From Neisseria sp. KEM232 (lineage in GTDB: Bacteria > Pseudomonadota > Gammaproteobacteria > Burkholderiales > Neisseriaceae): a DNA stretch of 64,000 nt. The translations under genes were made by a program, and so were the position numbers. The notes under the pieces are model-generated. The model made no database searches and was not told the DNA's origin. It saw only the letters and a program-made list of their open reading frames with translations. The stretch covers positions 682,001-746,000 of the forward strand of contig NZ_CP022527.1 of assembly GCF_002237445.1 (NCBI RefSeq). Direction: 5' to 3'. Below are positions 35,405 through 44,359 of this stretch, in pieces. Each line of letters starts with the position of its first letter. The first letter of the stretch is position 1.

Positions 35405-36022
35405 TTACTGGCTCAACACGTCCACGCCTTTGGGCGGTGTGAACTTGAATGCGCCGCGCGAGAGTTTGGGATGGGTGTCGACGGCGGAGAAGCGGATGGC
35501 GGTGTGGTTACCGAAGCCGTCTTGCAGCTCCATCGCCGCCAGGGTGTCGCCTTTGAAGCCGATGCGGATGAAGCGGTAGCCGGCGTTGTTTTTCTTCGGC
35601 ATGGCCAAAACGTAGTCTATGCCTTCGGCCGAGCCGTCTTCTTTCAGGCTGTAGCTGGCGGCCAGCGCGGTTTTGTCGGACAGGATGGCGGCGGGGCTGT
35701 CGCCGATGGCCTGCGCCTGGTCGGATTTGGTGACCTGTTTCAAATCGGCGTCGTAAAGCCAGATGTGCGTGCCGTCGCCAACGATGATTTGTTTGTAGGG
35801 TTTGGCGTATTCCCATTTGAAGAGACCGGGGCGGAGGATTTGGAAGGTGCCGCCGGATGTTTGCGTTTTCTTTTTGCTTTTCACGGTTTGGCTGAACGTG
35901 CCGCTGAGGCCGTCGGCGTCGCTGTTGAATTTTTGCAAGGCGTCGACGGCGCCTGCCTGTGCGAAACCTGCGGCGCAGGCGAGGGCGGCGGCGGCGGTTT
36001 TGAGCCATGTGGTGCGTTTCAT
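35405..36022 (-). CDS. lolA: Periplasmic lipoprotein carrier LolA
   Basis: LolA carries lipoproteins from the LolCDE complex to the outer membrane. The 205-aa protein has a signal peptide (cut after AQA, about residue 23) and the typical fold segments GLSGTFSQTV, GTFQILRPGLFKWEYAKPY, IWLYDADLKQVT and IRFSAVDTHPKL. Length is normal. Its substrates in this window would include BamC, PilP, PotF and the cytochrome. It stands alone between DUS-rich gaps. Confidence 0.95.
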   Translation of the reverse strand: MKRTTWLKTAAAALACAAGFAQAGAVDALQKFNSDADGLSGTFSQTVKSKKKTQTSGGTFQILRPGLFKWEYAKPYKQIIVGDGTHIWLYDADLKQVTKSDQAQAIGDSPAAILSDKTALAASYSLKEDGSAEGIDYVLAMPKKNNAGYRFIRIGFKGDTLAAMELQDGFGNHTAIRFSAVDTHPKLSRGAFKFTPPKGVDVLSQ

Positions 36023-36269
36023 GCGGTGTCCTTACGGTGGGTTGCAACAGGCGGCAGTATAAAGGCTGCCTGTGTGCAGGCAAGTGCCGCGCGCGGCGTT
36101 TAATTTGTGTAAAGCGGATAATGCTTTGTTCAGCAATCGGTTTTTGTTTTCAGACGGCCTTTCGTTTTGACATTTATTTAACCCGCCGCCACGTTTTTAC
36201 GCGCCGAACGGGCGGCAAAAACCCCCGCAGGCGGCAGGGCGTGCGGGGGCGGAAACGGCATCAAGCGGC

Positions 36270-37010
36270 TTATTCTTCGATAACGATGCGGGCGTTGAGC
36301 GGCTGCACGGGGCGGTTGTTTTCCTGGCCGATCATGGTGCGCATGGCCTCAAGCTGGGCTTCGCTAGCGGTAACGGGGGTTTTGAACACGACCCAGTTCA
36401 CGCCCTCGCTGCACGGCGGCGTAGTCAGCGAGCCGTTCAGGCGGAAGTGGCGGCGGTCTTTCGGAAAGAGCGGCATCACGTCGAGTTTGCCGTTCAGCGC
36501 CGTTTTTTCGCCGCTTTGCAGTTTTTTCGCCAGCAGCGGTTTCAGCGCGGAGTTTTCGCGTCCTTTGGTGAAGACTGCGCCGAGTACGGCCAGCTCGCCC
36601 GTGTCAGACTGGTGGACGAAATGGACTTCCATCGGATAGGCGTTGCCGCGGAAGGTGTGTTCGCTGGGTGTGTGGAAATGAAACTGCTTGAACGTGAATG
36701 TTTTACCGCCGAGGCTGATGGTTTGCGGCTGCCCTTCGGGCGTGGCCTGGATGGTGTGGCCGTTGTTTTCTACGGTGTAGGCCGACGGGGCATAGGCAAA
36801 TTTCACGCTGTTGCCCGCGGCCGCCTGTGCGGAGGCGAAATCGACGGGCGACTGGTTTTTGCCGCTGCTGCACGCGGCATAGTCTTGTTTGATGCCTCCC
36901 CAGTGTTCGGGGCTGCTGTCGCCGGTGTACGACCAGTCGGAATGGGCGGCGGCGAGTGCGGGAAGGGTTGCGGCGCAGACGGCGGCCAATACGGATAAAC
37001 GCAGTTTCAT
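36270..37010 (-). CDS. Alpha-type carbonic anhydrase, periplasmic
   Basis: This enzyme interconverts CO2 and bicarbonate. The 246-aa protein has a signal peptide (cut near AAA|HSDW, residue 22) and zinc ligands His111, His113 and His130 in QFHFHTPSEH and MEVHFVHQ, with Cys47 and a second cysteine in TTPPCSEG likely to form the family disulfide. It closely follows the layout of the gonococcal alpha carbonic anhydrase. The start at 37010 (MKLRLSVLAA) is chosen because it gives a proper signal peptide and has GGAG upstream; the longer frame does not. Confidence 0.95.
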   Translation of the reverse strand: MKLRLSVLAAVCAATLPALAAAHSDWSYTGDSSPEHWGGIKQDYAACSSGKNQSPVDFASAQAAAGNSVKFAYAPSAYTVENNGHTIQATPEGQPQTISLGGKTFTFKQFHFHTPSEHTFRGNAYPMEVHFVHQSDTGELAVLGAVFTKGRENSALKPLLAKKLQSGEKTALNGKLDVMPLFPKDRRHFRLNGSLTTPPCSEGVNWVVFKTPVTASEAQLEAMRTMIGQENNRPVQPLNARIVIEE

Positions 37011-37284
37011 GTAGTCTCCTATTTGCGTCGGGTTGGGAAAGTGCGGGATTATGCGAACGGCGAGAATTTTTATCAATCGTAAAAACAGCCTTCCTCCCCG
37101 TTTTTTCTTGACCTTACGCAAACATATTGCGGATTTTTGTAAACGCGTGCCGCCGCTTCGGATTCACGCGGCCTTTGTCGGGCAAAAAGCATCAGGCCGT
37201 CTGAAAACGCCTGCCGCGGTACGGACGGAAGTTTTCAGACGGCCTGATGCGCCGTATTTCAAATTGTTTTGCGCCAAAGCGCTT

Positions 37285-37542
37285 TTAAAGCACCCGCTGG
37301 CCGAAATAGCGGCGGCATTTTTGTCCGCAGCGGTCGTAAAGCCTGCGGCAGTAGGGCAGCAGCGGGGAGGCAAACAGGAAGGAGGCCGCCAGCGCCACGG
37401 TTATCACCACCGCCATTGGTTCGGCCAGCATTTTGAAACGGAAGAAATACGCCATCGCGAAATTGACGGCGCAGGTAAAGAGAACGATGTAGCCGAGTCC
37501 TACGGCAGCCAGCAGCAGCGGGCAGAAAACCGAGCGTTTCAT
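37285..37542 (-). CDS. Small membrane protein of unknown function
   Basis: The 85-aa protein has two hydrophobic segments (about residues 8-32 and 42-62) and a basic, Cys-containing C-terminus (YCRRLYDRCGQKCRRYFGQ). I recognise no family. It is flanked by uptake sequences and the divergent ubiA region. The length, membrane topology and lack of a longer competing frame support it as real but uncharacterised. Confidence 0.6.
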   Translation of the reverse strand: MKRSVFCPLLLAAVGLGYIVLFTCAVNFAMAYFFRFKMLAEPMAVVITVALAASFLFASPLLPYCRRLYDRCGQKCRRYFGQRVL

Positions 37543-37668
37543 AAGTCAGAACCGAACCATGTGGGAGGCGCGATTATAAACGGCGCAAACGGCGGGAAAA
37601 AGCAAACGGCAGATTAAATCGCGTAAAGACAGACGGCATATTGTGCCGACAAACGGCATTCTTTCGCA

Positions 37669-37697
37669 TTGACAAACCGCCGCCGCCCGTTTTGAAT
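37669..37697 (+). promoter_or_regulatory. Possible ubiA promoter
   Basis: TTGACA at 37669-37674 followed by a 17-bp spacer and TTGAAT. A DUS pair lies between this site and the ubiA start. Confidence 0.35.
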
Positions 37698-37792
37698 TTG
37701 CCGCCGCATCAGGCATAATCGCGCCCTTTCACAGGCCGTCTGAAACTGCCCGAGGGCTTTTTCAGACGGCCTCAAATACGCGAAGCACTCCG

Positions 37793-38701
37793 ATGGACAA
37801 GAAAATCCTGTTGCAAAAAGCCGACATCTACCGCCGCCTGATGCGCACCGACAAGCCGATCGGCACCATGCTGCTGCTGTGGCCGACACTGTGGGCACTG
37901 TGGACGGCGGCGCGCGGCCTGCCCGACCTCCTTATTCTGGCCGCCTTCGTACTTGGCACGTTTTTCATGCGCAGCGCCGGCTGCGTTATCAACGATTTTG
38001 CCGACCGCGGTTTCGACGGTGCGGTGGAGCGCACGAAAAACCGCCCGTTTGCACGCGGCGAAGTGTCGAAAAAAGAAGCCCTGCTGCTGACCCTCGCTCT
38101 GTGTCTGGCCGCCGCGCTGTGCCTCTTGCCGCTCAACCGCGCCACCTGGCTGATGAGCCTGCCCGCACTGTTTCTCGCCCTCAGCTATCCGTTTACCAAA
38201 CGCTTCTTCCCCATTCCGCAGCTCTATCTCGGCCTCGCCTTTTCCTTCGGCATCCCGATGGCCTTCACCGCCGTCACCGGCGCCGTGCCCCCCGCCGCCT
38301 GGCTGCTGTTTGCCGCCAATGTGTTCTGGACGCTGGCCTACGACACTGCCTACGCGATGGCCGACAAGGAAGACGATTTAAAAATCGGCATCAAAACTTC
38401 CGCCATCACTTTCGGCCGCTACGACGCCGAAGCCATGCTTGTCTGCCACCTGCTGTCTACTGTGCTGATGGCGGCAGCGGGCATTGCCATCGGTGCGTCC
38501 TGGCCGTTTTGGTTGGCCGTTCCCTTTGTTCTGCACTTCCAATGGAAACAGTATCTCGCTGTGCGCACGCGCGACCGCAACACCTGCTTTCGCGAGTTTC
38601 TCGCCAACAACCGCCTCGGCGCACTGTGGTTTGCCGCCATCGCCGCCCACTTTTTCTATCTGCACGCCAGAGAGCTGTTTGACGCCTATACAGGTATGTG
38701 A
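37793..38701 (+). CDS. ubiA: 4-hydroxybenzoate polyprenyltransferase UbiA
   Basis: UbiA attaches the polyprenyl tail to 4-hydroxybenzoate in ubiquinone synthesis. The 302-aa integral membrane protein has about eight hydrophobic segments and both Asp-rich motifs: NDFADRGFDGAVERTKNRP (about residues 67-85) and DKEDDLKIGIKTSA (about 190-203), which bind the Mg-diphosphate substrate. No ubiC is adjacent. It ends in a DUS hairpin shared with the convergent ruvX gene. Confidence 0.95.
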   Translation: MDKKILLQKADIYRRLMRTDKPIGTMLLLWPTLWALWTAARGLPDLLILAAFVLGTFFMRSAGCVINDFADRGFDGAVERTKNRPFARGEVSKKEALLLTLALCLAAALCLLPLNRATWLMSLPALFLALSYPFTKRFFPIPQLYLGLAFSFGIPMAFTAVTGAVPPAAWLLFAANVFWTLAYDTAYAMADKEDDLKIGIKTSAITFGRYDAEAMLVCHLLSTVLMAAAGIAIGASWPFWLAVPFVLHFQWKQYLAVRTRDRNTCFREFLANNRLGALWFAAIAAHFFYLHARELFDAYTGM

Positions 38702-38773
38702 GCGGACGCAAGAAAACAAAATCAGGCCGTCTGAAAAAGCTTTTTCAGACGGCCTGACTGCATTCGCGGCGTG

Positions 38774-39247
38774 TCAGCCTTCCCGCGTTTCCTCCCCGTT
38801 CCAATACTCCGCCGCACCGCCGTGGAAAAAGCCGTGCAAAATCGCCTGCGCGGCCACGCTGTCGAGCATTGTTTTCTGCTTTTTGCCGAACACCCGCGCT
38901 TCGGCCAGCAGGCTTTCGGCGTAAAGCGAAGTGAGGCGCTCGTCTGCCCAGTAAACCGGCAGGGCGAAGCGGGCGTGCAGGCGGCGGCCGAATTTGCGGG
39001 CGAGGCGCGTGAGTTCGTGTTCCGTGCCGTCGCTGTGCACGGGCAGGCCGACCACCAAATAATCAGGCTGCCATTCGCGTATCAGGGCGGCGATGGCGGC
39101 AAACTTGGTTTCGTTGGCTTCGGCGGAAACGGTGGACAGCGGGTGGGCGATGCCGACTTCCGCGCTGCCCTGCGCCACGCCGATGCGTTTTTCGCCGAAA
39201 TCGAAGGCCAGGCAGGTGCCCTGCGGCGCGGGAAAGGCGTCAGGCAT
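38774..39247 (-). CDS. ruvX: RuvX/YqgF nuclease-like protein
   Basis: The 157-aa RNase H-fold protein is of the YqgF family (Holliday-junction resolvase-like; 16S rRNA 5'-end processing in E. coli). Visible: CLAFDFGEKRIGVAQG, DYLVVGLPVHSDGTE and VYWADERLTSLYAE. The start overlaps the last codons of the algH-family gene by 8 bp (39240-39247), so the two are translationally coupled, the same yqgE-yqgF order as in E. coli. Confidence 0.92.
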   Translation of the reverse strand: MPDAFPAPQGTCLAFDFGEKRIGVAQGSAEVGIAHPLSTVSAEANETKFAAIAALIREWQPDYLVVGLPVHSDGTEHELTRLARKFGRRLHARFALPVYWADERLTSLYAESLLAEARVFGKKQKTMLDSVAAQAILHGFFHGGAAEYWNGEETREG

Positions 39248-39791
39248 GGCCGGCGCCTTTCACCAGCGAAGCCGGCTCGATGCCGAGTTTGGAGAGGGCG
39301 GCGCGGTAGCGGAGGTTGAGCGGCAGGTCGAACAGAATGCTGCCGTCGGCGGGCACGGCAATCCACACGTTTTGCGCCAGCTCGTTTTCCAGCTGGCCGG
39401 ATTCCCAGTTCGAGCAGCCGATGGTGACGATGGCCTTTTCCACCGCGCCGCTGTCGCCCAGTTTGTCGATGATGTCGCGCGAGGTGGTGACGGCGTTTTC
39501 CCCGCCGACGGAAAAGCTGCTGCTCCATTCGCCTGCGGGGCAGTGGACGACGAAGCCGCGGTTTATCTGCACCGGCCCGCCCACCAGTATCGGACGGTTT
39601 TTAAAGCGTTCGGGAACGGGCGTGTCGGAAGCGGAAAACACGGCTTCCATCGGTATCGGCGAGGGTTTGTTGATCACGACGCCGAGCGCGCCGTCTTCGT
39701 CGTGGCGGCACAGATAAACGACGCTGCCGCTGAAAAACGAGTCTTCCAGCGCGGGCGTGGCGATGAGGAAATGGTCGGTGAGATTGTCCAT
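39240..39791 (-). CDS. YqgE/AlgH family protein (DUF179)
   Basis: This 183-aa cytoplasmic protein of uncertain role shows the family core HFLIATPALEDSFFSGSVVY, LGVVINKPSP, ILVGGPVQINRGFVVH and WESGQLENELAQNVWI. Start placed at 39791 (MDNLTDHFL), where family homology begins; an upstream in-frame Met would add 21 unrelated residues. It is upstream of and overlaps ruvX. Confidence 0.9.
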   Translation of the reverse strand: MDNLTDHFLIATPALEDSFFSGSVVYLCRHDEDGALGVVINKPSPIPMEAVFSASDTPVPERFKNRPILVGGPVQINRGFVVHCPAGEWSSSFSVGGENAVTTSRDIIDKLGDSGAVEKAIVTIGCSNWESGQLENELAQNVWIAVPADGSILFDLPLNLRYRAALSKLGIEPASLVKGAGHA

Positions 39792-39994
39792 AATCGGAAA
39801 GAGTCGTGGCTGTCGGGCGGCAATATTAGGCCGCGCGGAGAAAATTGCAAGCAAAAGGCCGTCTGAAAAGCGGCGTTTTCAGACGGCCTGCTTATTGCTA
39901 AAATCGCGCCCCTCATTTTTCGGCAAACCCACAAGGCGGTTTCAAAACCTGACAAACAGGTTCTCAGGCCGTCTGAAAAACAAGGAAACAGAAT

Positions 39995-40720
39995 ATGGCA
40001 GGCCACAGCAAGTGGGCGAACATCCAGCACAAAAAAGCCCGCGCCGACGCCCAGCGCGGCAAAATCTTCACCCGTCTGATTAAGGAAATCACCGTCGCCG
40101 CCCGCCTGGGCGGCGGCGATCCCGCGTCCAACCCGCGCCTGCGTCTGGCAATGGACAAAGCCTGGGACGCCAATATGCCCAAAGACAACGTGCAGCGCGC
40201 CATCGACAAAGGCACGGGCAACCTCGAAGGCGTCGACTACATCGAGCTGCGCTACGAAGGCTACGGCATCGGCGGCGCGGCCTTGATGGTCGACTGCATG
40301 ACCGACAACAAAACCCGCACCGTCGCCGACGTGCGCCACGCCTTCAACAAAAACGGCGGCAACCTCGGCACCGACGGCTGCGTCGCCTTCAACTTTGTCC
40401 ACCAGGGCTATCTGGTCTACACCGACGCCGACGAAGACGCGCTGATGGAGGCTGCCCTCGAAGCGGGCGCGGAAGACGTTGTCGCCCACGAAGACGGCAT
40501 CATCGAAGTGATCACCGCCCCCGCCGACTGGGCAGGCATCAAAGCCAAACTCGAAGAAGCGGGCTTCACCTCGCAGGACGGCGACGTCACCATGCGCGCG
40601 CAGAACGAAACCGTGCTCACCGGCGAAGACGCCGCCAAAATGCAGAAGCTCATCGACGCGCTGGAAAACCTCGACGACGTGCAAAACGTCTACACCTCCG
40701 CCGTGTTGCAGTTTGACTAA
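39995..40720 (+). CDS. yebC: YebC/PmpR-family protein
   Basis: The 241-aa protein begins MAGHSKWANIQHKKARADAQ, a hallmark of this family, and has DNMPKDNVQRAI-like (ANMPKDNVQRAIDKG) and GGNLGTDGCVAF segments. Family members were described as DNA-binding regulators; recent work links some to translation at proline-rich or stalled sites. It is preceded by an uptake sequence 12 bp before the ribosome site. Length is normal. Confidence 0.95.
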   Translation: MAGHSKWANIQHKKARADAQRGKIFTRLIKEITVAARLGGGDPASNPRLRLAMDKAWDANMPKDNVQRAIDKGTGNLEGVDYIELRYEGYGIGGAALMVDCMTDNKTRTVADVRHAFNKNGGNLGTDGCVAFNFVHQGYLVYTDADEDALMEAALEAGAEDVVAHEDGIIEVITAPADWAGIKAKLEEAGFTSQDGDVTMRAQNETVLTGEDAAKMQKLIDALENLDDVQNVYTSAVLQFD

Positions 40721-40870
40721 TCCTTTTCAGACGGCCTTCGGATAACCGGAGGCCGTCTGAAAGCGCAAACGGCTTTCGCAACGCCCCTTTTCAGACGGCC
40801 TCTCCGCTTATTGGAAGGCCGTCTGAAAACACATTTGGCAACCCGTTCCCTCAATCCGAGAGAAAACACC

Positions 40871-41569
40871 ATGAAAAAATCCCGCCTCACCGCCTTCTTC
40901 CTCAGCGCCCTTGCCGCCGCCGCGCAGGCCGAACCGCTGAACTACAACGTCGTCGAATTTGCCGAAAGCGCCACCGTCAGCGTGCCGCGCGACACCATGA
41001 CCGCCGTGTTCGCCGTCCGCGCCGAAGCGCGCGAGCGCGAAGCCGCCCACCGCGCCTTCGCCGCCAAAATGAACGCCTTTTCCCGCCGCGCCGCCGCCGA
41101 CAAAGCCCTGGAAGTGAGCGAAGCCAACCGCATCAGCCACCCCGTTTACAGCTATCCCGACAACAAACGCGTGCAGACCGGCTGGCAGGAAAGCATCGAA
41201 TATACCGTCAAAAGCCAAGACTTCGCCGCCCTCAACCGCCTCATCGCCCAATCGCAGAAAGACGCCGAAGTGCAAAACACCCACTTCACCCTGTCGCCGC
41301 AAAAACGCAATGCAGCCGTCGACGAAGCCAGCCGCGCCGCCCTGCTGCGCTTCAAAGACCGCGCCGCCGCCCTCGCGCAGACGCTGGGCTTTTCCGGCTA
41401 CAAAATCGTCTCCCTCAAACTGGGCGAATTGGGCGACGCGCCCGTGATGATGATGTCGGCCAAAGCGGGCTACGCCGCCCCGATGGCGGCCGACAACGAA
41501 ACCGCCGCCCCGCCCTCGCCCGGCCTCGAAGAAATCCGCATCACGGTCAACGGCTCGGTGCAGATGTAG
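40871..41569 (+). CDS. SIMPL-domain (DUF541) periplasmic protein
   Basis: The 232-aa protein has a signal peptide (cut after AQA, about residue 20) and a SIMPL domain (VVEFAESATVSVPRDTMTAV, VSEANRISHPVYSY, SIEYTVKSQDFAALNRLIAQ). Members are found in periplasm or outer membrane; E. coli YggE lowers oxidative stress, but the biochemical role is unknown. It stands alone between three uptake sequences upstream (40729-40822) and a short DUS hairpin downstream (41585-41616). Confidence 0.85.
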   Translation: MKKSRLTAFFLSALAAAAQAEPLNYNVVEFAESATVSVPRDTMTAVFAVRAEAREREAAHRAFAAKMNAFSRRAAADKALEVSEANRISHPVYSYPDNKRVQTGWQESIEYTVKSQDFAALNRLIAQSQKDAEVQNTHFTLSPQKRNAAVDEASRAALLRFKDRAAALAQTLGFSGYKIVSLKLGELGDAPVMMMSAKAGYAAPMAADNETAAPPSPGLEEIRITVNGSVQM

Positions 41570-41745
41570 GCCGTATTCCGTCGGAAGGCCGTCTGAACAG
41601 CTTTCAGACGGCCTTCTCCCATCAGCCGTTTATGTAAAAAATATGCCGCCTGTCTTTCAAGTTTCGTAAAGGCGAAGCTGCCCGCTATTATCCGCACTTC
41701 CCACAGCGGCCGAGCGGCCGGATACCATAACAAGGAGGACGCACC

Positions 41746-41880
41746 ATGAAATTCAGCACCCTTTTGATCGCAGCGGCCGTTTTCGGCGGCATGTATTTTG
41801 TCAAACACCATACCGACACTTCCGTTTTCACCGCCGACAATCTGTTGCAGCCGAAAACAGCACAATCGGCTCAGCGCTAA
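41746..41880 (+). CDS. Very small exported or membrane protein
   Basis: A 44-codon frame begins MKFSTLLIAAAVFGGMYF and ends TAQSAQR. It has a strong ribosome site (AAGGAGGA, 6 bp before the ATG) and a hydrophobic N-terminal segment (residues 4-19), then a short polar tail. A terminator follows 13 bp after the stop, so it looks like a complete single-gene unit. Function is unknown. The good ribosome site and terminator are the evidence that it is real. Confidence 0.6.
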   Translation: MKFSTLLIAAAVFGGMYFVKHHTDTSVFTADNLLQPKTAQSAQR

Positions 41881-41893
41881 GCTGCCGATATGC

Positions 41894-41917
41894 AAACCGC
41901 CCTTTTCGGGCGGTTTT
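41894..41917 (+). terminator. Terminator after the small protein gene
   Basis: AAACCGCCC-TTTTC-GGGCGGTTT with further T residues. Confidence 0.85.
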
Positions 41918-41959
41918 GTTTGGCCGTCTGAAAGCGCAGTTTCTACCAAGCGAACACAT

Positions 41960-41991
41960 AAAAGCCGCCCCGGCCAACGGGGCGGCTTTTT
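41960..41991. terminator. Bidirectional terminator before the RluA-family gene 3' end
   Basis: AAAAGCCGCCCC-GGCCAAC-GGGGCGGCTTTT has A and T runs on both sides, suiting both convergent genes. Confidence 0.85.
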
Positions 41992-42029
41992 GGCAAACGG
42001 CAGACAGACAAGCCGCGCGGCAGCCGTTT

Positions 42030-42953
42030 CTATAATGTCCGCCTGCTTTCAAATCGCCGCACCTGTCCGCTGAACGGGTCGGCAAACTCAATGGCGCGGG
42101 CGAGGAGTTTCAGCGGCTTGGCGTAGTCGGTGCTGTCGGCGGGCAGCGGATCGGGATAGAGCGGGTCGTTCAGAATCGGGATGCCGAGGCTTGCCATGTG
42201 TACGCGAAGCTGGTGTTTTTTGCCGCTGACGGGGCTGAGACGGTAGCGGCAGAGGCCGTCTGAAACGGCTTCGGCAGCTTCGATAACGGTGTGGGCGTTG
42301 GCTTCGCCCGCGGTTTCGCGCGTGAGAAAGAAAGGCTCGCCGCGTTCGAGGCGGGAACGGATGTGCAGGGGAAAGTCCAAGCCGCTGCGTTCGGCGGCGA
42401 GGGCTTCGTAGGTTTTGACGACGCGGCGCTCCTGAAACAGGGTCTGATAGGCGCGACGGCTTTCAGGGCGGCGGCAGAAGAGGACGACGCCCGCCGTATC
42501 CTTGTCGAGGCGGTGCAGCGGCGTGATGTCTTCGGGTCGGCCGTTGTGCAGCTCGGGGCGCAGGCGCAGGCGGGTGAGCAGGGTTTCGCGCAGGAAGCGG
42601 CCGCCGGGCACAACGGGTAGGAAGTGCGGCTTGTCGGCGACAATCAGATGCTCGTCGACGTGCAGGATTTCTTCGCGAAACGGAATGCGCGGCTCGTCTT
42701 CGGCGATGGTTTCGCGGTAGTAATAGAGCGTGGCGCCGGGAACAAAGGGCGTGTCTGGCGGCAGCGAGCGGCCGTTTCCATCGAAAATGCCGCCCTTTTC
42801 GAGCCGCGACAGCCAGGTTTCGCGCGGCACATAGGGGAAACGGCGGCAGAGGTAATCGAGCAGCGGCGCGTCGGCCAGACGACGGTCGCAGGGCAGATGC
42901 AGATAGCTGGGGCGGATGCCGTCGATTGTCGGCAGGGCGGGGGTTGTGTTCAT
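42030..42953 (-). CDS. RluA-family pseudouridine synthase
   Basis: The 307-aa enzyme has the catalytic motif HRLDKDTAG (Asp in about residue 149), an N-terminal S4-like region (RRFPYVPRETWLSRLEKGGI), and KKHQLRVHMASLGIPILND near the C-terminus. It modifies uridine in rRNA or tRNA; the exact target (RluA, RluC/D or TruC type) cannot be read off. An in-frame uptake sequence encodes VSDGL at about 42255-42270, inside a surface loop region. Confidence 0.9.
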   Translation of the reverse strand: MNTTPALPTIDGIRPSYLHLPCDRRLADAPLLDYLCRRFPYVPRETWLSRLEKGGIFDGNGRSLPPDTPFVPGATLYYYRETIAEDEPRIPFREEILHVDEHLIVADKPHFLPVVPGGRFLRETLLTRLRLRPELHNGRPEDITPLHRLDKDTAGVVLFCRRPESRRAYQTLFQERRVVKTYEALAAERSGLDFPLHIRSRLERGEPFFLTRETAGEANAHTVIEAAEAVSDGLCRYRLSPVSGKKHQLRVHMASLGIPILNDPLYPDPLPADSTDYAKPLKLLARAIEFADPFSGQVRRFESRRTL

Positions 42954-43068
42954 GGCCGCGATTGTAGCGCTTTCAGACGGCCTGCGCCTTCCGAGGCCGT
43001 CTGAACGCCCGAAAGCCTTTCAGACGGCCTTATGTTTATAATCCGCTTTTTTTCAGACGGCCAATCCC

Positions 43069-44082
43069 ATGAAAAAACACATTTTCGTCCTCTACACCGG
43101 CGGCACCATCGGCATGACCCCGGGCGCCGACGGCCTGCGCCCCGACGCCGCGCTGCTTGCCGACGCCCTTCCCTCGTTTTCAGACGGCCTCTCCTTCGAC
43201 TGCCGCATCTGCGAGCCGCTGATCGATTCGTCGGCCGTGTCCCTGCAAAACTGGCGCGACTGGCTCGCCCTACTGGCGGAAAACATCCCGCGTTACGACG
43301 GCGTTCTGCTGCTGCACGGCACGGACACGCTGGCCTACACCGCCGCGCTGCTTGCCCTCGCCCTGCGCGGACTGGACAAACCCATCGTCCTCACCGGCGC
43401 GCAACGGCCGTTCGGCGCGGCGGGTAGCGACGCACCACGCAACCTCGCCACTGCCGCCGCCGCACTCAAAACCGGTCTGCCGCAGGTGTGCATCGCCTTC
43501 AACGGCAGGCTATTTCCCGCCATCGGCAGCAGCAAATGCAGCACGGAAAGCGACGACGGTTTTGCCAACCCGCATTTCGGCGTGTTGGGCACATGGTCGG
43601 AAGAGCGCGGGCGCTTGATATTGGAAAGGCCGTCTGAAAACCCGGCCGCCGCGGCAAACGGTTTTTCAGACGGCCTTTCAGACGGCCTCGAAGTCCTGAA
43701 TATCGACCCGCAGGCCGAAGTCGCCTGCCTGACGCTGATACCCGGTTTCGCCATGCGCCAAGCCGCCGACACCCTGCGCCGCACCGCCGCCCGCGCCGCC
43801 ATCCTGCAAAGCTACGGCCACGGCAACGCGCCCGACGACGCGGAATTTGCCGACGCCGTGCGCGGCTACACGGAGCGCAGCGGCCTGCTGCTCAACATCA
43901 GCCAGGTGCCGCACGGCCGTGCGGCGGCGGTGTACGCGCAGGGCGCGGCGCTGCGGCGCTCGGGCGCGGTATCGGGCGGCCGCTGCAATTTGGAAACGGC
44001 CACTGCCCTGCTGACACTGGCCGTTTCCTGCGGCTGGGACAGGGCAAGGCTGGAAGCGGAACTGGCGGCCGCAGGCTTGTAG
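43069..44082 (+). CDS. ansA: L-asparaginase with three DUS in its coding sequence
   Basis: The 337-aa enzyme hydrolyses asparagine to aspartate. The nucleophile motif is YTGGTIGM (Thr13), and LLHGTDTLAYTAALLA supplies the second conserved Thr-Asp pair. No signal peptide is present, which fits a cytoplasmic type I enzyme. Three uptake sequences are translated in one loop: ERPSEN and FSDGLSDGLE (about 43628-43690). They form an inverted pair in the DNA and add about 20 residues between barrel strands. Another FSDGL lies near residue 37. Confidence 0.88.
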   Translation: MKKHIFVLYTGGTIGMTPGADGLRPDAALLADALPSFSDGLSFDCRICEPLIDSSAVSLQNWRDWLALLAENIPRYDGVLLLHGTDTLAYTAALLALALRGLDKPIVLTGAQRPFGAAGSDAPRNLATAAAALKTGLPQVCIAFNGRLFPAIGSSKCSTESDDGFANPHFGVLGTWSEERGRLILERPSENPAAAANGFSDGLSDGLEVLNIDPQAEVACLTLIPGFAMRQAADTLRRTAARAAILQSYGHGNAPDDAEFADAVRGYTERSGLLLNISQVPHGRAAAVYAQGAALRRSGAVSGGRCNLETATALLTLAVSCGWDRARLEAELAAAGL

Positions 44083-44315
44083 CGCTCTGAGTTTGGGCAG
44101 GAAAAGGCCGTCTGAAAAACCAATGCCGCCATGCACGCGCAGACGGGAATAAGCCCGTTCGGGCGAGGTTGGCGTTTTGCAAAGATCAGGCCGTCTGAAA
44201 GCCCAGTTTCAGACGGCCTCAAATCCTTTTGCCGCGCGGCCGCACAGCCCTCAGGCCGTCTGAAAGCGAAACTTCAACGAAGTTAAAAACGGCTTTCAGA
44301 CGGCCTGACAAGACA

Positions 44316-44346
44316 AAACCCCGTATCGCACGGGGTTTCGTTTTTT
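44316..44346. terminator. Terminator between ansA and the zinc-ribbon gene
   Basis: AAACCCCGT-ATCGC-ACGGGGTTT followed by CGTTTTTT. The genes are convergent, and several uptake sequences (44104-44305) lie beside it. Confidence 0.8.
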
Positions 44347-44359
44347 CGTTTGATGCCGT

